Shown: positions 1 through 30,700 of the stretch, one piece after another | How positions within the stretch are numbered: the stretch's first letter is position 1 | Layout of the letters: each line of letters starts with the position of its first letter | Origin: Mesostigma viride | Lineage: Eukaryota; Streptophyta; Mesostigmatophyceae; Mesostigmatales; Mesostigmataceae | Reading direction: 5' to 3' | NCBI GenBank assembly: GCA_009746045.1 | Contig: RPFO01000667.1 | Span: 1,167,252-1,231,251 of the forward strand | DNA: 64,000 nt | Notes under the pieces: model-generated | What the model was told of the DNA's origin: nothing | The model's input: only the letters and a program-made list of their open reading frames with translations | The model's database searches: none | Program-made: the position numbers and the translations under genes

Positions 1-17922
<17,922 letters not shown>

Positions 17923-18783
17923 GGGATGGATGGATAGGCCTGAGATGGATGTATCTTGATATGCGTGCATAATTATTGATTATTATTATTATAGTAATTA
18001 TTCATAATTATTCAATCAATGAATTACTTGGGGTCCCGTTGGGGAGCCACGAAGCACGAGTTCCCTTGTACTAAGTGAGGCAACTATTCCTGGACGCGTA
18101 AGCAAGTACTTGCGTGTCATGCGCAGAGGCATGCATGCCATGAGTTCCCTCGGATCAAGATGAAACTTAACATGCAAGCCTGTAACAAACTATAATTTAA
18201 CTAGCTAGCCTGGTCTAGCCTAGCCTAGTCTAGTCAAGTCTCTAGCTAGCCTAGTCTAGGGCCCCGGTACGTCATGGCGCAGTTGCGGTCATGTAGGGTG
18301 ACATGCATGTGCCTCCCCCACCGGAGGCCAAAGACTTGGGGCCACTGCCTGGTGCCGCCAGGCCATCATGCAAGATTTCCTGCATGCATTTTCCCCATAT
18401 CATCATGATCGAGGCGCCTAGCCAGGCCCCCCATATATGGTTGTCTCCTTGATATATCTGCCACTTGTTGATCGATGCGTACATGAGAGCGCTCCGGTTA
18501 CTAGCTCTAGGTATAAACTTGCATGTGCATGGTACGTACGTCCCCCAGGATCAGTAGGCGTGTATATATACATGGGCTGGGGGCATATTTGCAGTATTAC
18601 AGTTCATACCAGCTCGCGCGGATATAGTGTAAAGAATCATTCGATATTGAGATATTTATGGATCAATGTACATGAAGAACAGCTCCATAGTAGCGCACAA
18701 TTACTTAAATGGCAGGCCAGAGGTTGCTTGAATCATGAAATTAGTTCTGAAATTAAAAATAATGCATTTAATGTATTCACTAG
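17923..18783. other. Convergent intergenic region
   Basis: No gene seen between the convergent stops of the membrane-protein gene and the ABC gene. It holds an AT-rich stretch (17970-18030), a CTAG-rich stretch (18200-18260) and one copy of the dispersed motif GGTTGTCTCCTTGATA at 18439. Confidence 0.6.
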
Positions 18784-21700
18784 TTATCGATAAAATGCCA
18801 TTTGGCGAGACGGCATGTTGGTTGGGTTGATTGGTGGTGGTGGTGGCGGCTGCGCGTCAGGGTTCCCTAATCCCGCCGCCTCCCTCTCCTCCTTCTCATC
18901 CCGCAACCAACGCTCGACCGCTTTATACAGCGGCTGCTCTGCTAGCTCAGGCAGCTCACTGATGGCCCCGAATCGTGCCACCTGTCCTTTGGTCACATAC
19001 GCCAGATGGGTGGCCCACCACTGCAGACCCTCAAGGATGTGGGTTGCATACACAACGGTAGCGTTTCTCTGTACACACCGCGGGGGAAATGACACCAACA
19101 ACGAAGACAACGAGCATCAACAACCAAATTTATCCACGTCCACATGTGGATAAATGTCTCACACATGCGTCAGAGAAATCGGGAGGCTCATCATTTTTGC
19201 AGGGAAGAGGGCCGGGGGGGAGGGGGGGGGAGGAGACGTAGCATCGAATTTGATATGATGGTAGTAGCAGAGGCAGTAAACGCACCAGGGGCAGGAGCAA
19301 CAGTGGCACTAGCAATAGATGTACGAGCAGTACTAGCAATAGATGTACGGGCAGAGTGGTTGTGATAGTGCAAATGGTAGTAGCAGCGGTAGTCGTGGTG
19401 CGTGTGTTGATCATGCCTGGCATTGAGACTTACTAAAAAGAACAAACAAAGGTAGGAGTTAGGACTGGCGCACAACTCAGTAAAGAACATCTTACAGGGG
19501 TAGAAATAGCGCACAACTGAATAAAACAGTAAACAAGAGAAAATGATAGAGCTAGAGCACGTCCCGGAATCCCCTCACAAAGAAACACGTTCCGTACATT
19601 GCCTGCTTTTGATCAACGAATCCAGGGAGATCTGACGGACCTCCCCATAATAATTTATTAATCCTCCTCGAACAGCATGCTTCCATGGCAATCACTCATG
19701 AATACGTAGGCTATAAATAAACTCTCTTTAAAAGAAGCTCCCTCTCTTCGTCCTTGTTTGCTGTCCAGACTCTCATCAGACCTTTCTCCTTTGTAAGACC
19801 CACTCTCAGGGAACCCTCAGCTCACGCCCATCTTGCTATGAGATTCTTGGTTGTGTTATTTACGAGGTTAGCGTAGTACCTCTGCAGATGGCATGCAAGT
19901 GCTCACTTACCTACCTACCTGCCCGCCTGCCTACCCGCCCGCCTGCCTGCCCGCCCGCCTGCCTGCCCGCCCGCCCGCCTGCCTGCCCGCCTGCCCGCCT
20001 GCCCGCCTGCCCGCCTGCCCGCCTGCCCGCCTGCCCGCCTGCCCGCCTGCCCGCCTGCCCGCCTGCCCGCCTGCCCGCCTGCCCGCCTGCCCGCCTGCCC
20101 GCCTGCCCGCCTGCCCGCCTGCCCGCCTGCTCGCCTGCCCGCCTGCCCGCCTGCCCGCCTGCCCGCCTGCCCGCCTGCCCGCCTGCCCGCCTGCCCGCCT
20201 GCCCGCCTGCCCGCCTGCCCGCCTGCCCGCCTGCCCGCCTGCCCGCCTGCCCGCCTGCCCGCCTGCCCGCCTGCCCGCCTGCCCGCCTGCCCGCCTGCCC
20301 GCCTGCCAGCCTGCCCGCCTGCCCGCCTGCCCGCCTGCCCGCCTGCCCGCCTGCCTGCCTGCCTACCTGCTTACTTCCACTACGTAAAGAACATGGGTAT
20401 GACTACCAATCACTACCTACCTACTACTTACTTCCACTACATAAAACACATGAATATGACTACTAATCACAACCTTTCGAGGGAGCGAGCCCGCCTTCCT
20501 TTGTGCTAGCACCCTGATTCTCCAGAATCCTGGCCTGTGCTGGACATCTCGCTGACACGATTGTCACTTTAGTACAGTAATACCATGCCTGCGCTGGTTG
20601 TCTCCTTGACAGAAAGACAAGAAAATTACAAGGAAAGAAAAGAGTCTACAAGCAAACAAACGAGTCTACGAAAGCACGGCTGACTCCGTGTGTGTCCCTC
20701 CCTGCCCACCCTTGCCCCCTACCCACCTCTTCACACTCCTCCTTGAGGAAGCGCAGCAGCTCGTGCCGCGTGACCACGTCCAAGTCCACGGTGACCTCGT
20801 CCAGAAGAAGCACCTGCGCAGGTGGCACAGAAACATAGACCGTCCCCACAAAGGCGTCATCACATGCCGGCAGGCTTCGGTGACCCGACCAGAGGAAGCG
20901 CCTGCACTTGGACGTGGTGGTAGTGGTGGTGTTGTAGATAGAGCATTCCCACCACACCTTGGTCACACGCAGGCAAGCATTGATAACCTTGTCGAGAAGC
21001 ACGTGGACTGGGGCGCCTGCCCAGGGCGGGGGGGGGGAGGGTAGATAGACCATTCCCGCAGACGACGGCCAAGAAGTAGGTGGCCACTCAAGTATTATAT
21101 GTGTGCGTGTGTATGTGTGTGAGAGCACGTGCCAAAAGCCATTCCCACAGGGTTGACATCACTCACAGGGATGCTACAGCGACCTTGTCAAGAAGCAGCA
21201 GCTGAAACGATACTACAGCACTGAGCTGGAGGTGCTGTCTATTTACAGAAACTACTGGGTGTACACATAGCTACTGTATAATAGGTGCTGTCTATTTACA
21301 GAAGCTACTGGGTGTACACATAGCAACTATTATACTATAGCTAGTATAATAGTTGTCTTATTCACCTCTCTAGTACTAGATATGCTCATATCTCTTTCAG
21401 TCCCCACCTTGAGCAGTTTCAGAATCCCCCATGCAAAAAAGATAGGCAATGGGCAATAGGTAAGTTGTACTAGTCATCTGTCTAAGGGTTTTTGTCTAAA
21501 CTTGGGCCCCACCTTGGACGGCCGCAGCAGCATGCACATCAAGCACCAACACATACTAGAAGCATATTACTTCTTTTCCGCAACAGGGTGAATCGGTTTA
21601 CCCTTGTCCCCACCGTACATGCAATCAGGAAGACTGGCGGTACCTCGGCAGGCCCATGCAAACAAAAGAGCCACCGGGGTGCAAGTCCGATAACAATATT

Positions 21701-24401
21701 CAGAAAAAATACTACTATAATATCTCATTCTTCAGAATACATATAATATCTCATTCTTCAGAATACATATAATATCTCATTCTTCAGAATACATATAATA
21801 TCTCATTCTTCAGAATACATATAATATCTCATTCTTCAGAATACATATAATATCTCATTCTTCAGAATACATATAATATTTCATTCTTCAGAATACATAT
21901 AATATCTCATTCTTCAGAATACATATAATATTTCTTTCTTCAGAATACATATAATATCTCATTCTTCAGAATACATATAATATCTCATTCTTCAGAATAC
22001 ATATAATATTTCTTTCTTCAGAATCCTTTATTTAATCAAGGAGACAACCATATAATGCGCAGATTTGTCAGACGTCCTCCCCACCTTCAACCGCCTCAGC
22101 AACCCCACCCAGATCAGATAGCCAAAGAGGCTAGAAGCACGAGTCTTTTTGACAGTATACATGGACACTACTGCATTATCTAACATATTTTTACCCACCT
22201 TGAACGGCCGCAGCAGCCCCATGCATATCTGCACGCGCCGGCGCTCCCCATCTGACACCTTGTGCATTCTCCAGTCCACGTTGATGTCCAGGAGGTCCAC
22301 CAGGTACTGCCGCCGCACCGCGTCGATGCCAGGCACTGTGACGGGGCAAATGTTGGATGTTACATAGAACACGTTATGGATAACAAAATCGAAGTCTGAG
22401 TATAAACAATCTGGTACCAATCGGTGTCAATCCCCAGCACACTTACTGTTAGGGCTTTTACAAACCAATCATCAGATGTAAGGTTAACAGGGAATTCGAA
22501 TACATGGAAGGTTCAAAGGATGACACTGGAATGAATCGGGAGACCTGGCGCATGCCGCCATTATCGTAGCCATCGTATCGGTGCTCGTAAGAAGCAACAT
22601 CAAGGAATTTCTTTTCCATGATGAGTGCTTGGCAATAATCAGCATCAGTGCCTGGTATGCGATCCAGATCGCAGTCCTATTGGCTATGGTGGCCAAGTCA
22701 ACAGCCGATGTGCCTGGCCTAGCGCAGACTAGTATCAGTGAGTGGATGAGATGATGAGCGGCATTGTTTGCCACATGGTTCTGCATGTCCTACGGTACTG
22801 CATGCCACACGGTACAGCTCACCATGAGTACCAGAGCACTCTACAACATCGTCGCACTTAGCGGCAGTCAGTAGCAGTACAACAGCAGTGCATAGCATGC
22901 ACATACACCGACGGACAACCGATAGGGGTACTAGATAGGGGTACTAGATAGGGGTTCTAGATAGGGGTACTAGATAGGGGTACTAGATAGGGGTACTAGA
23001 TAGGGGTACTAGATAGGGGTACTAGATAGGGGTACTAGATAGGGGTACTAGATAGGGGTACTAGATACACCAGTGCACAGCCTAGGAGTATCCACAGGCA
23101 AGCAGTAGAAGTCTTGCCACATCCATACCAGTCGTCTCATGCTAGTCTCATACTAGTCGTCTCATACTAGTCTCATGCTTGTCTCATACTAGTCGTCTCA
23201 TACTAGTCTCATACTAGTCTCATGCTAGTCGCATGCTAGTCTCATGCTAGTACTAGTCGTCTCATGCTAGTCTCATGCAAGTCGTCTCATGCCATACATG
23301 TCTCTAGTTGTCTCTGTTTCAAATGTGTATCACGGGGCAACCAGGTACTGCAACGCAATGACGGACGTGCCTGAACAATCATATAATTCTGACAACAAGA
23401 ATAGAATACTGACAGTTCTCTGTTCCGTACTTTAGATCCTATGCTGGGCACAAAAAATGTCTACATGGTTCAATGTGTGCGAAGGAAGGACTAGCAGGCA
23501 CATCCATGGTGGTGCACCCTGCCCAGCCACGCCGTCACCAAACATACAATGCAACCTGTACAGCAACCTAAGCAATCACTAAAAATATGGAGGACAGCCA
23601 TGCCATGCCGAAGGAAAAAGCAATACTACGCAATCTGTGACTAACAAGAGGGTCAATAATAAGCCGCCATCACAAATATGGCCCTTCACTTTACGTGTCA
23701 TCGCTTTCTGTATTCTCCAGCTGTCACTTGTCCATGAAGACAGCTCGTTTCTCCAAGTTTTCCAGGGAGGCTAGACACCTGCATCATTTGCCGGAAGCCT
23801 AGCATTTCCGGAATCGGCGGAACATTCTAAGGCACACCAATACAACCTATCGCAGCTTGGGGGCGCGAGGCTTACCTCCCCAAATCATCTCGCCAGCAGA
23901 AAAGTCCCCCGTGAGTGGCACGTCAGACCCCTGCAGGCATAGTACGACATAAATGGCAGAATTGAGAACACACACACACACACACACACACACACGATCA
24001 ATCGAGTATTCATCATGATAACATGCGACGACACTCTTTTTATTAACTAATCTCTTTGTATCCAGGGTAGTACTAAACGCAAATTAACTCACCGCACAGC
24101 TAACGGCCTTAGTCCAAGCTCCACCAAGGTAGCCTAAACTGCCATCCACCACCAAGGATGTGTCGTGGAATGCGGGGCGACCAACGATACGAACACGATC
24201 AGGATGTACGAGGTGCTTCCCAGACATGATCTTCAGAAGGGTTGTTTTTCCGGCGCCATTGGCTCCAATGAGCAAGCAGCGTGAACCCGCTGGCAAATTT
24301 AGCGTAAATTCAGATAGCAACTTGCTGCTCTGTCCTGGATATGAAAACGCCAATTTGTCGATGGCAACGGCACTTACGGCAGGCATTTGGGCACCCACCA
24401 T
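18784..24401 (-). CDS. Caf16-like / plant ABCI19-21-like soluble ABC ATPase
   Basis: Five exons on the minus strand: 24401-24093, 23930-23876, 22335-22199, 20813-20727 and 19068-18784. All introns are GT-AG and the 873-nt CDS gives 290 residues, close to yeast Caf16 (about 289). Walker A is GANGAGKTT in exon 1, the signature is [10 protein letters not shown] in exon 3 (the Caf16-type variant of LSGGQ), Walker B is [12 protein letters not shown] in exon 4, and the H-loop is YATHILEG in exon 5. It has no membrane span, so it is a stand-alone cytosolic or nuclear nucleotide-binding protein. Yeast Caf16 associates with CCR4-NOT; the exact role here is unproven. The C-terminus carries a short Pro run. 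The start ATG is the first in the exon; a separate ORF upstream is not in frame. Donor and acceptor echoes occur around exons 3 and 4. Confidence 0.93.
19911..20371 (-). repeat. (CTGCCCGC)n octamer microsatellite
   Basis: About 460 bp of CTGCCCGC on the plus strand, within the last intron of the minus-strand ABC gene. Read along the gene it is GCGGGCAG, the same octamer and orientation relative to transcription as at 530-768. Confidence 0.97.
20505..20612 (-). repeat. Diverged copy of the AGCGCAGGCC dispersed repeat
   Basis: GATTCTCCAGAATCCTGGCC and ATGCCTGCGCTGGTTGTCTC with CTTGAC are reverse-strand matches to the repeats at 47346, 48019 and 49262, rearranged internally. Confidence 0.65.
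20865..21210 (-). repeat. Exon-edge echoes of the ABC exon 4 acceptor
   Basis: GACCAGAGGAAGCGCCTGCA (about 20887), CTTGTCGAGAAGCACGTGGA (about 20988) and CCTTGTCAAGAAGCAGCAGC (21184) repeat the plus-strand boundary CCTCGTCCAGAAGAAGCACC at about 20795-20814, at increasing distance. Confidence 0.8.
21495..22120 (-). repeat. Exon-edge echoes of the ABC exon 3 donor
   Basis: CCCCACCTTGGACGGCCGCA (about 21508) and CCCCACCTTCAACCGCCTCA (about 22079) repeat the boundary ACCCACCTTGAACGGCCGCA at 22193. The 22079 copy also keeps flanking intron sequence. Confidence 0.85.
21719..22024. repeat. 26-bp tandem repeat, ~12 copies
   Basis: Units of ATATAATATCTCATTCTTCA plus GAATAC, nearly identical, with TTTCTTTC variants. 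They lie between two donor echoes of the ABC exon 3. Confidence 0.95.
22921..23067. repeat. 13-bp tandem repeat GATAGGGGTACTA, ~11 copies
   Basis: Near-perfect array within the intron between ABC exons 2 and 3. Confidence 0.95.
23130..23295. repeat. Degenerate CTCATACTAGTCGT repeat
   Basis: About ten diverged copies of CTCATGCTAGT/CTCATACTAGTCGT. Intronic, not coding. Confidence 0.85.
23966..23995. repeat. (CA)n microsatellite
   Basis: Short CA tract just upstream (in gene sense) of ABC exon 2. Confidence 0.9.
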
Positions 24402-24860
24402 CCTTGTATTAAGTGTGACAACTATCTTCTCACGAACCTAATCGACAATTGATCCAACTCTTCTTGGAGCGAATAATTGTCCCAATCAGCGTCAGTTTGG
24501 TACCTGACAAAGTGCTGTGATGTGGCGAACCCACGCTGTGAAGCACCTTGCTGCGTGAGTGGGTGTAGCCATGGAATGTCCGTGACACGTGGCGCATGTA
24601 CATGCTCACATCGTGGCTCGAAACCGTCATGAATTCTTTCTCCACCGAGCATTTTTACCGATCGCGCCACGGCCCACGTCAAGGCCTCAAGGCCCAGGCG
24701 GCCAGACCACGTTGGGAATCTTGTTCAAGTGCGGCAACTGGCAAGACGTGGCAATTACTGCTGGCAACTGATCCCGGTCAAGCCGCCGATTGATTCGCGG
24801 CGCGGCGGGTTGCGGCCCGCTCGGTAAGCCATCGCATTACAGCCCCCCCACACGTTTTTT

Positions 24861-24892
24861 CCGGTGAAATGGGTGTTAGTTTATTTCCATAT
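24861..24892 (+). repeat. Dispersed repeat shared (inverted) with 58350-58380
   Basis: CCGGTGAAATGGGTGTTAGT followed by TTATTTCCAT matches the reverse complement of 58350-58380 with a few differences; probable ends of a shared element. Confidence 0.7.
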
Positions 24893-24939
24893 GATAACAG
24901 TTAAGGTGACCCAGGTATGCCAAAAATAGCCTGAAATGC

Positions 24940-25530
24940 CTAGTTGTGCCTAAATTGGGGTGCCCGCATTAATAAGGCGCGCCCTGCGACCAAGGTAGCC
25001 AGTGCCGGTACTGTAGATATATCGTCATCCGGCATAAGTGTAAAGACCAGGTGGTTCATGCCCATGAGTGCATGGAAGACTTCCAGTGGGCTGGGGGTGT
25101 CATTGTTAGGGCCCGGGTCCCATACTTTGTGTTGTTCCGTCGCCGGCCAGGAGCCAGTAACGACGCATAGCCAGGTTCCAAGAGGAGATAAACCGGCGGA
25201 CCACGGCACCTCTCGTGTACGCGGCACGTAACGTGAATACGGTCTCGTTGCGAACTTGCCATATGGTGTGAAGCATCGTCGTGCGTAGCCATATCCATGC
25301 CATCTGGTTGGCTGTGAGGCTCGCGTCCCGTAATCCCGTGATGCCGAATATAACCGTAGATAGTGTGACGGTGGTGGGGGGAGCTGTAATAGCCATCCAC
25401 TTGGCCCATATACCCAGCAGCCATTGCCAAACCCCTGCGAGTTGGCAGTCCAGAAATCTGTGCTCAATTGTTTCATCTGGACCCCCCCACACGTTTAACG
25501 TTGGGGTCCGACCAATCCAGGGCTCATGAT
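24940..25530 (-). pseudogene. Non-LTR retrotransposon (LINE) ORF2 C-terminal remnant
   Basis: Minus-strand translation contains ETIEHRFLDC, GVWQWLLGIW and LHTIWQVRNE, the pattern of the zf-RVT region that follows the reverse transcriptase in many LINEs. A frameshift near 25110-25150 moves the C-terminal part (to a stop at about 24940) to another frame. The upstream RT is absent, so this is a 5'-truncated dead copy. Confidence 0.75.
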
Positions 25531-25847
25531 CTGAAAGAATCTTGCTACTGTGATTCGATTCTACTAAGTTCTACTACATTCTACTACAATTATACTACTA
25601 CTAGAGGTCAAATCCAGGGGCTCATGATCTTAAACCTGAGAATCTTAAACGTGTGTGTGTGTGGGGGGGGTGCCGGTGGTACCCGGCCGAGTTGTCGGGC
25701 GCGAAGCCCAGCCGCCCGCGCCGGCGGCCCGCCGGTGCCCTACAATACTAATTACCGGTAATTAGAGACAACCAGAATGCTAATCCTACTGTAACAGGCA
25801 TACCAACAAAAATGCGCGAGCTAACGGTTTCCGTAAATTTGTCTTGA

Positions 25848-26010
25848 TAATTAATTAATTAATTAATTAGGAACATAACTCCGTTGGGAGTATATGTAGC
25901 ACATAGCCCTGAGAAGGGGCATATGAGCCTATAATACATTCTAAGCTACTTCCTGCAAGGGTGGGAATGTAAACAACACTTGCTCTAGGTGCACCAGGGC
26001 ACCCGCACCC
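25848..26010 (+). repeat. ~163-bp dispersed repeat, copy 1
   Basis: It begins with (AATT)n, then AGGAACATAACTCCGTTGGG, and ends near CACCAGGGCACCCGCACC. A closely matching copy is at 46031-46194 and an inverted fragment is at 49502-49545. No ORF; probably a short interspersed element. Confidence 0.85.
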
Positions 26011-26429
26011 TCATGGTCTATCACGCTATGCCCGGGTAAGGGGGGGAGCATGCCTGTGAGGGGGAAGATCATCATGGCTATACAAGAGCTATGGCATGGC
26101 TTCTCAGCAGAGAGTGACTCCCTGCATGGGCACAACATTACTAAATAAGGCTAGGCAGCGTCTGGAGTGTGGCACATCATAGGCACACATGTACATGACT
26201 AAAAAGGCTAGGCCTCAGCTGGTATAGTGCCTAACTGTCTTGATAGAGATAAGTTTACTCCCGTTGTCTCCTTGATAAGTTTACTGCCGACTGCCTGGCC
26301 GCTATGACTCATAGTTGACCGAGTACCGAATCATGGACTAAGCCACCGGTATTATTGTGGTTGATTAATGTCTCACCCCACGGGAGCACGAGTATTAATT
26401 TGGGTGACTGAAGCGGTATTACCGCCGTA

Positions 26430-27076
26430 GTGGTCAAGATCACTTTGCGTCGAACCTATTTTGCGACCCAAAAACAGGGTAAAATTTATAGTTTGCGACC
26501 CAAAATGAAGGCAAAGTTTTAGGTTTGTGAGCCCATCGACTTGTTTATGGTCAGTGGCTGGTACACAGCTTAATTAATGAATGATTAGGTACTCACTTAG
26601 GATAGATGGCAAGTAGTGATGAAGGAGACCACCCCCAAGCCTGTGGGGGCTCCGCGTGTGACCAAGTATGGCATTCATAGCGATTCGGGCCGCGGTGCCC
26701 ACCCCCTGTAACTAGGACCTAGATAGCTTATACCATCCATTCCATCCCATGTTCCGCTCCCACTGAGGGCTTATGCTCACGTGACGCAGTCACGTGTCTA
26801 TTAATTAATTATTTAGGTACTCGCCTACCCAAGTGTTTTGATTCATCATGCACTGATTAGTCTGATTAGTTATAATATAGGGCCGGGCATGGCCCTGAGT
26901 GGCCCAGTGCGGCCATGGAAGGTGAGCCCATGTACTTCATGACCTGTCTACTTGGGGCCGTGCGGCCGGCACGGCGCAGCTATAGGCGCGACGCAGTAAC
27001 ATTTGAACTTTGCGACCCAAAATGAAGCCCATGAAAAGCAGTTTGCGAGGTCGATTCGCAAAGTGATCTTGACCAC
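26430..27076. mobile_element. TA-flanked TIR element (Tc1/mariner- or Stowaway-like MITE)
   Basis: Perfect 20-bp terminal inverted repeats GTGGTCAAGATCACTTTGCG at 26430-26449 and 27057-27076 are each flanked by TA, the target duplication of Tc1/mariner elements. The 647-bp interior has no transposase. A subterminal motif TTTGCGACCCAAAATGAAG occurs near both ends in the same orientation. Confidence 0.85.
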
Positions 27077-27078
27077 TA

Positions 27079-27785
27079 TGGTATGAGTGACACGGCTCAC
27101 TGGCTTGGCGGTCGCACTGACATGGCAGCCAACTGAGCTGAACATGCAAGGCATGATAGCATCCGAACACGTTGTAGCCGAATACCAACAAAATTAGCTA
27201 TACGAAATCTATTTAAAATGTAATTAATCACGCATTCCTGTTTTCACTGAATGCTAATTGATGGAAGTTTCCAATTCAATACACTAGGAGGCAGCCGGGC
27301 CACTCAATCGTGGCCGTGGAGGGTGAGATGCGCCTTCCCCATGGTGAATAGGGGGGCATGGGCCTCTACAGCACTAGACCACTGTAGTTACGTCCGGGCC
27401 ACTGCTCAACCAATTTAGGAGACAGACGGTGCGGGCCTGCAACACTTTTCCATCACACAGGCAAATAATGGACCAAACCTCGTTTCAACCAACTGTTGAA
27501 GTAGCAGGCGAAATTGTGCGTCAAACAAATAAGAAAATGGCCAGGCGGGCTTGCCCAGGACTAGCATGGAAAGAGAAAAACAACATCTTATAAGTTATTA
27601 CAAGAGCCTTTTTGAAGGTTTAAGGCTTGGAATCTCGAGCACACACATCAACTGACTTGAATGTGATCAACAAGACATTATATGTCGTGTACATTAGCGC
27701 AAGATTACGACCAGATTGGATATGTCCGTGTCCGCGCTACACATCTTTAGTTACTAGTTAGCTGTGGTTCTTCATTGGCAGGTCG
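27079..27785. other. Intergenic / 3' flank without recognised features
   Basis: AT-rich DNA downstream of the FHA gene; nothing recognisable apart from short AATT motifs. Confidence 0.5.
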
Positions 27786-30700
27786 TCACTTGCAGCCGAC
27801 ACTCTCTGCCAGCGCCAGTATCTCCGCCCGCCCCATGGCAGCCTCTTGCTGGAGCGCCCGGACCATCTCCTCTGCGTGCGCCTGCATATATACAAGCCGA
27901 TGGCATCAGAACCAAACCATAGCCCAGTTTAGGGTTTAGCTCCATCTCAAGACCACACACAGAGGTTGGTCAATGCAGGAAACACGGCAGCACACACCTT
28001 GACCAATACACGAACATAAGAGTCGTGTGGTGGCATTGTGTATGGTGTTATGACGTGAGACAACTATGCCTGTGTGTATGTTCAAACAATAGTTGTACGA
28101 GAATGTCCATAATCGATTCAACAAATGCATGTGCAATATCACGCTAAAGATGCTAACACTATGCCGTTCTCTTTGATCTACAGAGAAGCTAGAAAACCCA
28201 TGGCCACATTTCCTCATGGTGGTGTGTTTCCTCATGATGGTGATGATCAATGCTACATAGAAAAGCAAAAAAGTAGAGTACAAGTGACACCAGCATCAAG
28301 TAAGCTTGAGCTATATGCCAAGCTGGTTGTCTCATTGATACGCCAATCCGAACCCCACGTATATGCATCCCAACGTGCGACCTACCAAGCCTAATCCTTA
28401 TCCCTATCCCACGGCCTCTCACTCCTTGGATATACCCATCAAGGTCATCAATTTGAGCTCTATCTCTATTGCCTTGAGCTCTATCCATCACATACTCGTC
28501 CAGACATAGTTGTCTCACTTAGCATGCTCGGGTAGCTCATGAAAGGCCTGAGTAAGGCCTACACAGTCCAATCGAGCATGTCGAGCTTCTAATAATCCGG
28601 ATCTTCCAGGTGTCAGTTCTGCGTTGGCTGTCTTGTTGACATCCGTTCACTAGGGCTACAACCTCTCCTAAGCTTGGGGGGTAAATTGACAACTTATGGC
28701 GGCTATGACAATAACAACGACACAAGGCACCCACCTCGAGTGGGTCGAGGCACGTTTTGGAGGTACATCCATCCACAAGCGCAGCACCCACTCGGACAAT
28801 AATAAGACAGGGATTAGGGGTAAAATCAATCACTGCTATTTCTTAACACCGCCTACCTACCCGCGATCGAGGCATGCAATCCAGGCGCAACAACCATAAG
28901 TTATTGCTGTACTGAAGCATAGCTCTGTTAGTACCACTATGCAATCGAGGCAGGTCTTTGAACTCCACTCAATCACACAATCTTCCAATCATACAACACT
29001 TAAATAGGAAGGACATGCACCCACATATATACGGTTGAGGCATGTCTGTAAGGTACATTCATCCATCCTCTACCCCCCACCATCCACACTGTACTCGATC
29101 CCACCAACCTATACGCTGTCGCCGGTCGGGGCAGGCCTTGAAGACCAATCTATAGTGATGGCAAGGCACCCACCTGTAGGCGGTCAAGGCACGACTGCAT
29201 CTCCCGCTTGAGCGCCTGCTCCACCGTGAGTGACGCGCTGTCCTGAGGGGGGGCAACCGCACGCTCGGTCACTGCATGGGGTAGCAACACAGCGGGCAGT
29301 GACGAGGCATTGGGAAGGGAGGTGACACCCGCCGACATCGCGGCTGGTCCCGTCTCCGCCACCACGTCCAATGGGTTGCCTTGGTGAGCCGTCGCCGTCG
29401 GCTCCACAGTTGCCGTGCCTGTCGTCACGGCGGCCGACTGGGAAGCAGCCACAGGACGCGATGCGGCGCCGGCGCTTGCTGTAGGGATACTTGGCGCCTC
29501 CGCGGCCGCCGCTGTTGCTGCCACAGCCGTCGTGAGCGTCGCTGCCGCCGTTGGTAACCCCGCTGATGTTGTCGTGGACGCGGCCGTCCCCGCTGAAGCC
29601 AGGTTGACATTGCCCCCCGGTACCTCCGATGGCAGCGTGGCCGGGTGCGCGGGGCTGGAAACCGACCCACTCGAATCGGGGATCAGAGCGTCGGACGCAT
29701 GGGCAGGCATCGGAGCCGCCTTGGTGCCGTCGCAAGTATCCATCGGCGCCGGGGCGTCGGCAGCCGTTGCGGGTGGGGCAGGGTTGCTTGCGGCCGTCGC
29801 CGCAGACGAACGCTTATTACTGGCAGCCATGGTCCGGGCGGGCGTGGCGGCGGGTCTCTTAGAGGAGGCCCTTGTCTCGTTTGCCACCACCGCGGTCGTG
29901 GTCGTGCTGTCGGACGCCTGTGTGCAGGCGGCATTGTTGCTGCTGCTGTCATTGTGGTTGGTAGCAAAGCTGTGGCCGCTGTCGCCCAATCGCACGCGCA
30001 CGCTGCTGGCGCAGCCGAACCAGAGGACGTCGTTGTGCCGAAGCAGAACGGGCTCATCACCTGGCGTTGGATGGGGACAGCGTGGCATGGGGGTTGATGG
30101 CGTAGTGTCAGGAGGGGCAGGGGATGGTGAAGGGTCAAAGGGGGCAAGGAGGAACACGGACAGCGGTTCGCTAGCGTATCACGAGGAGGGAATAGAGAGA
30201 GCATGCGCTCCTCACCAGGTGGTGGGTGGTGGGTGTAGATGGTGTGGGAGCCAGGGGGGCATGGAGGAACATTCATTGCTGTTCGGAAGAAAGCAGCGCC
30301 AGCAGCGGACATCGTCTCTTCGCCTGGTGGGTTCCAAGGAGCATGGGGGTGAAAGCGGGTGCAAGTGGGTAAGGGGGCCAAGTGGGCAAGGGGGCCAAGG
30401 GGGCAAGGGGGTGCAAAGGGTGCAACGAGACATTTTGAACTACAATGTAGGTAGCTTAGTACTCGAAGCATCACGGCCGCTGCAGGCGCTGCTGCAGTTG
30501 CTTTGCTGCTGCCGCTGCTGCTAAGAGCGGCTCGCTTACGCCGCTGCGGTCACTGGTCGTTGTGGGCCAGTGCGGTACCAAACATTTCACATTTCACGGC
30601 CACGCACCCACGGCGATCTCTGGCTCGTTGCCCCGCTCCAGCCGCGTGCCGTTGGAGCTGCCCACGTCCACGACCACCCAGCCGGCAACGGGGTCGCCGC

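Noticed and set aside
21719-23067. Regularly spaced repeats that might suggest a CRISPR array
   Set aside because: These are head-to-tail tandem repeats without unique spacers, in an intron of a eukaryotic gene.
24422-24682. Minus-strand 86-codon ORF just upstream of the ABC start codon
   Set aside because: No recognisable domain; it ends before the ABC ATG. More likely 5' UTR or chance than a gene.
29415-30524. Plus-strand 369-codon ORF, Ala/Val-rich
   Set aside because: Complement of the Ala/Thr-rich FHA exon; the minus strand has matching splice sites and an FHA motif.
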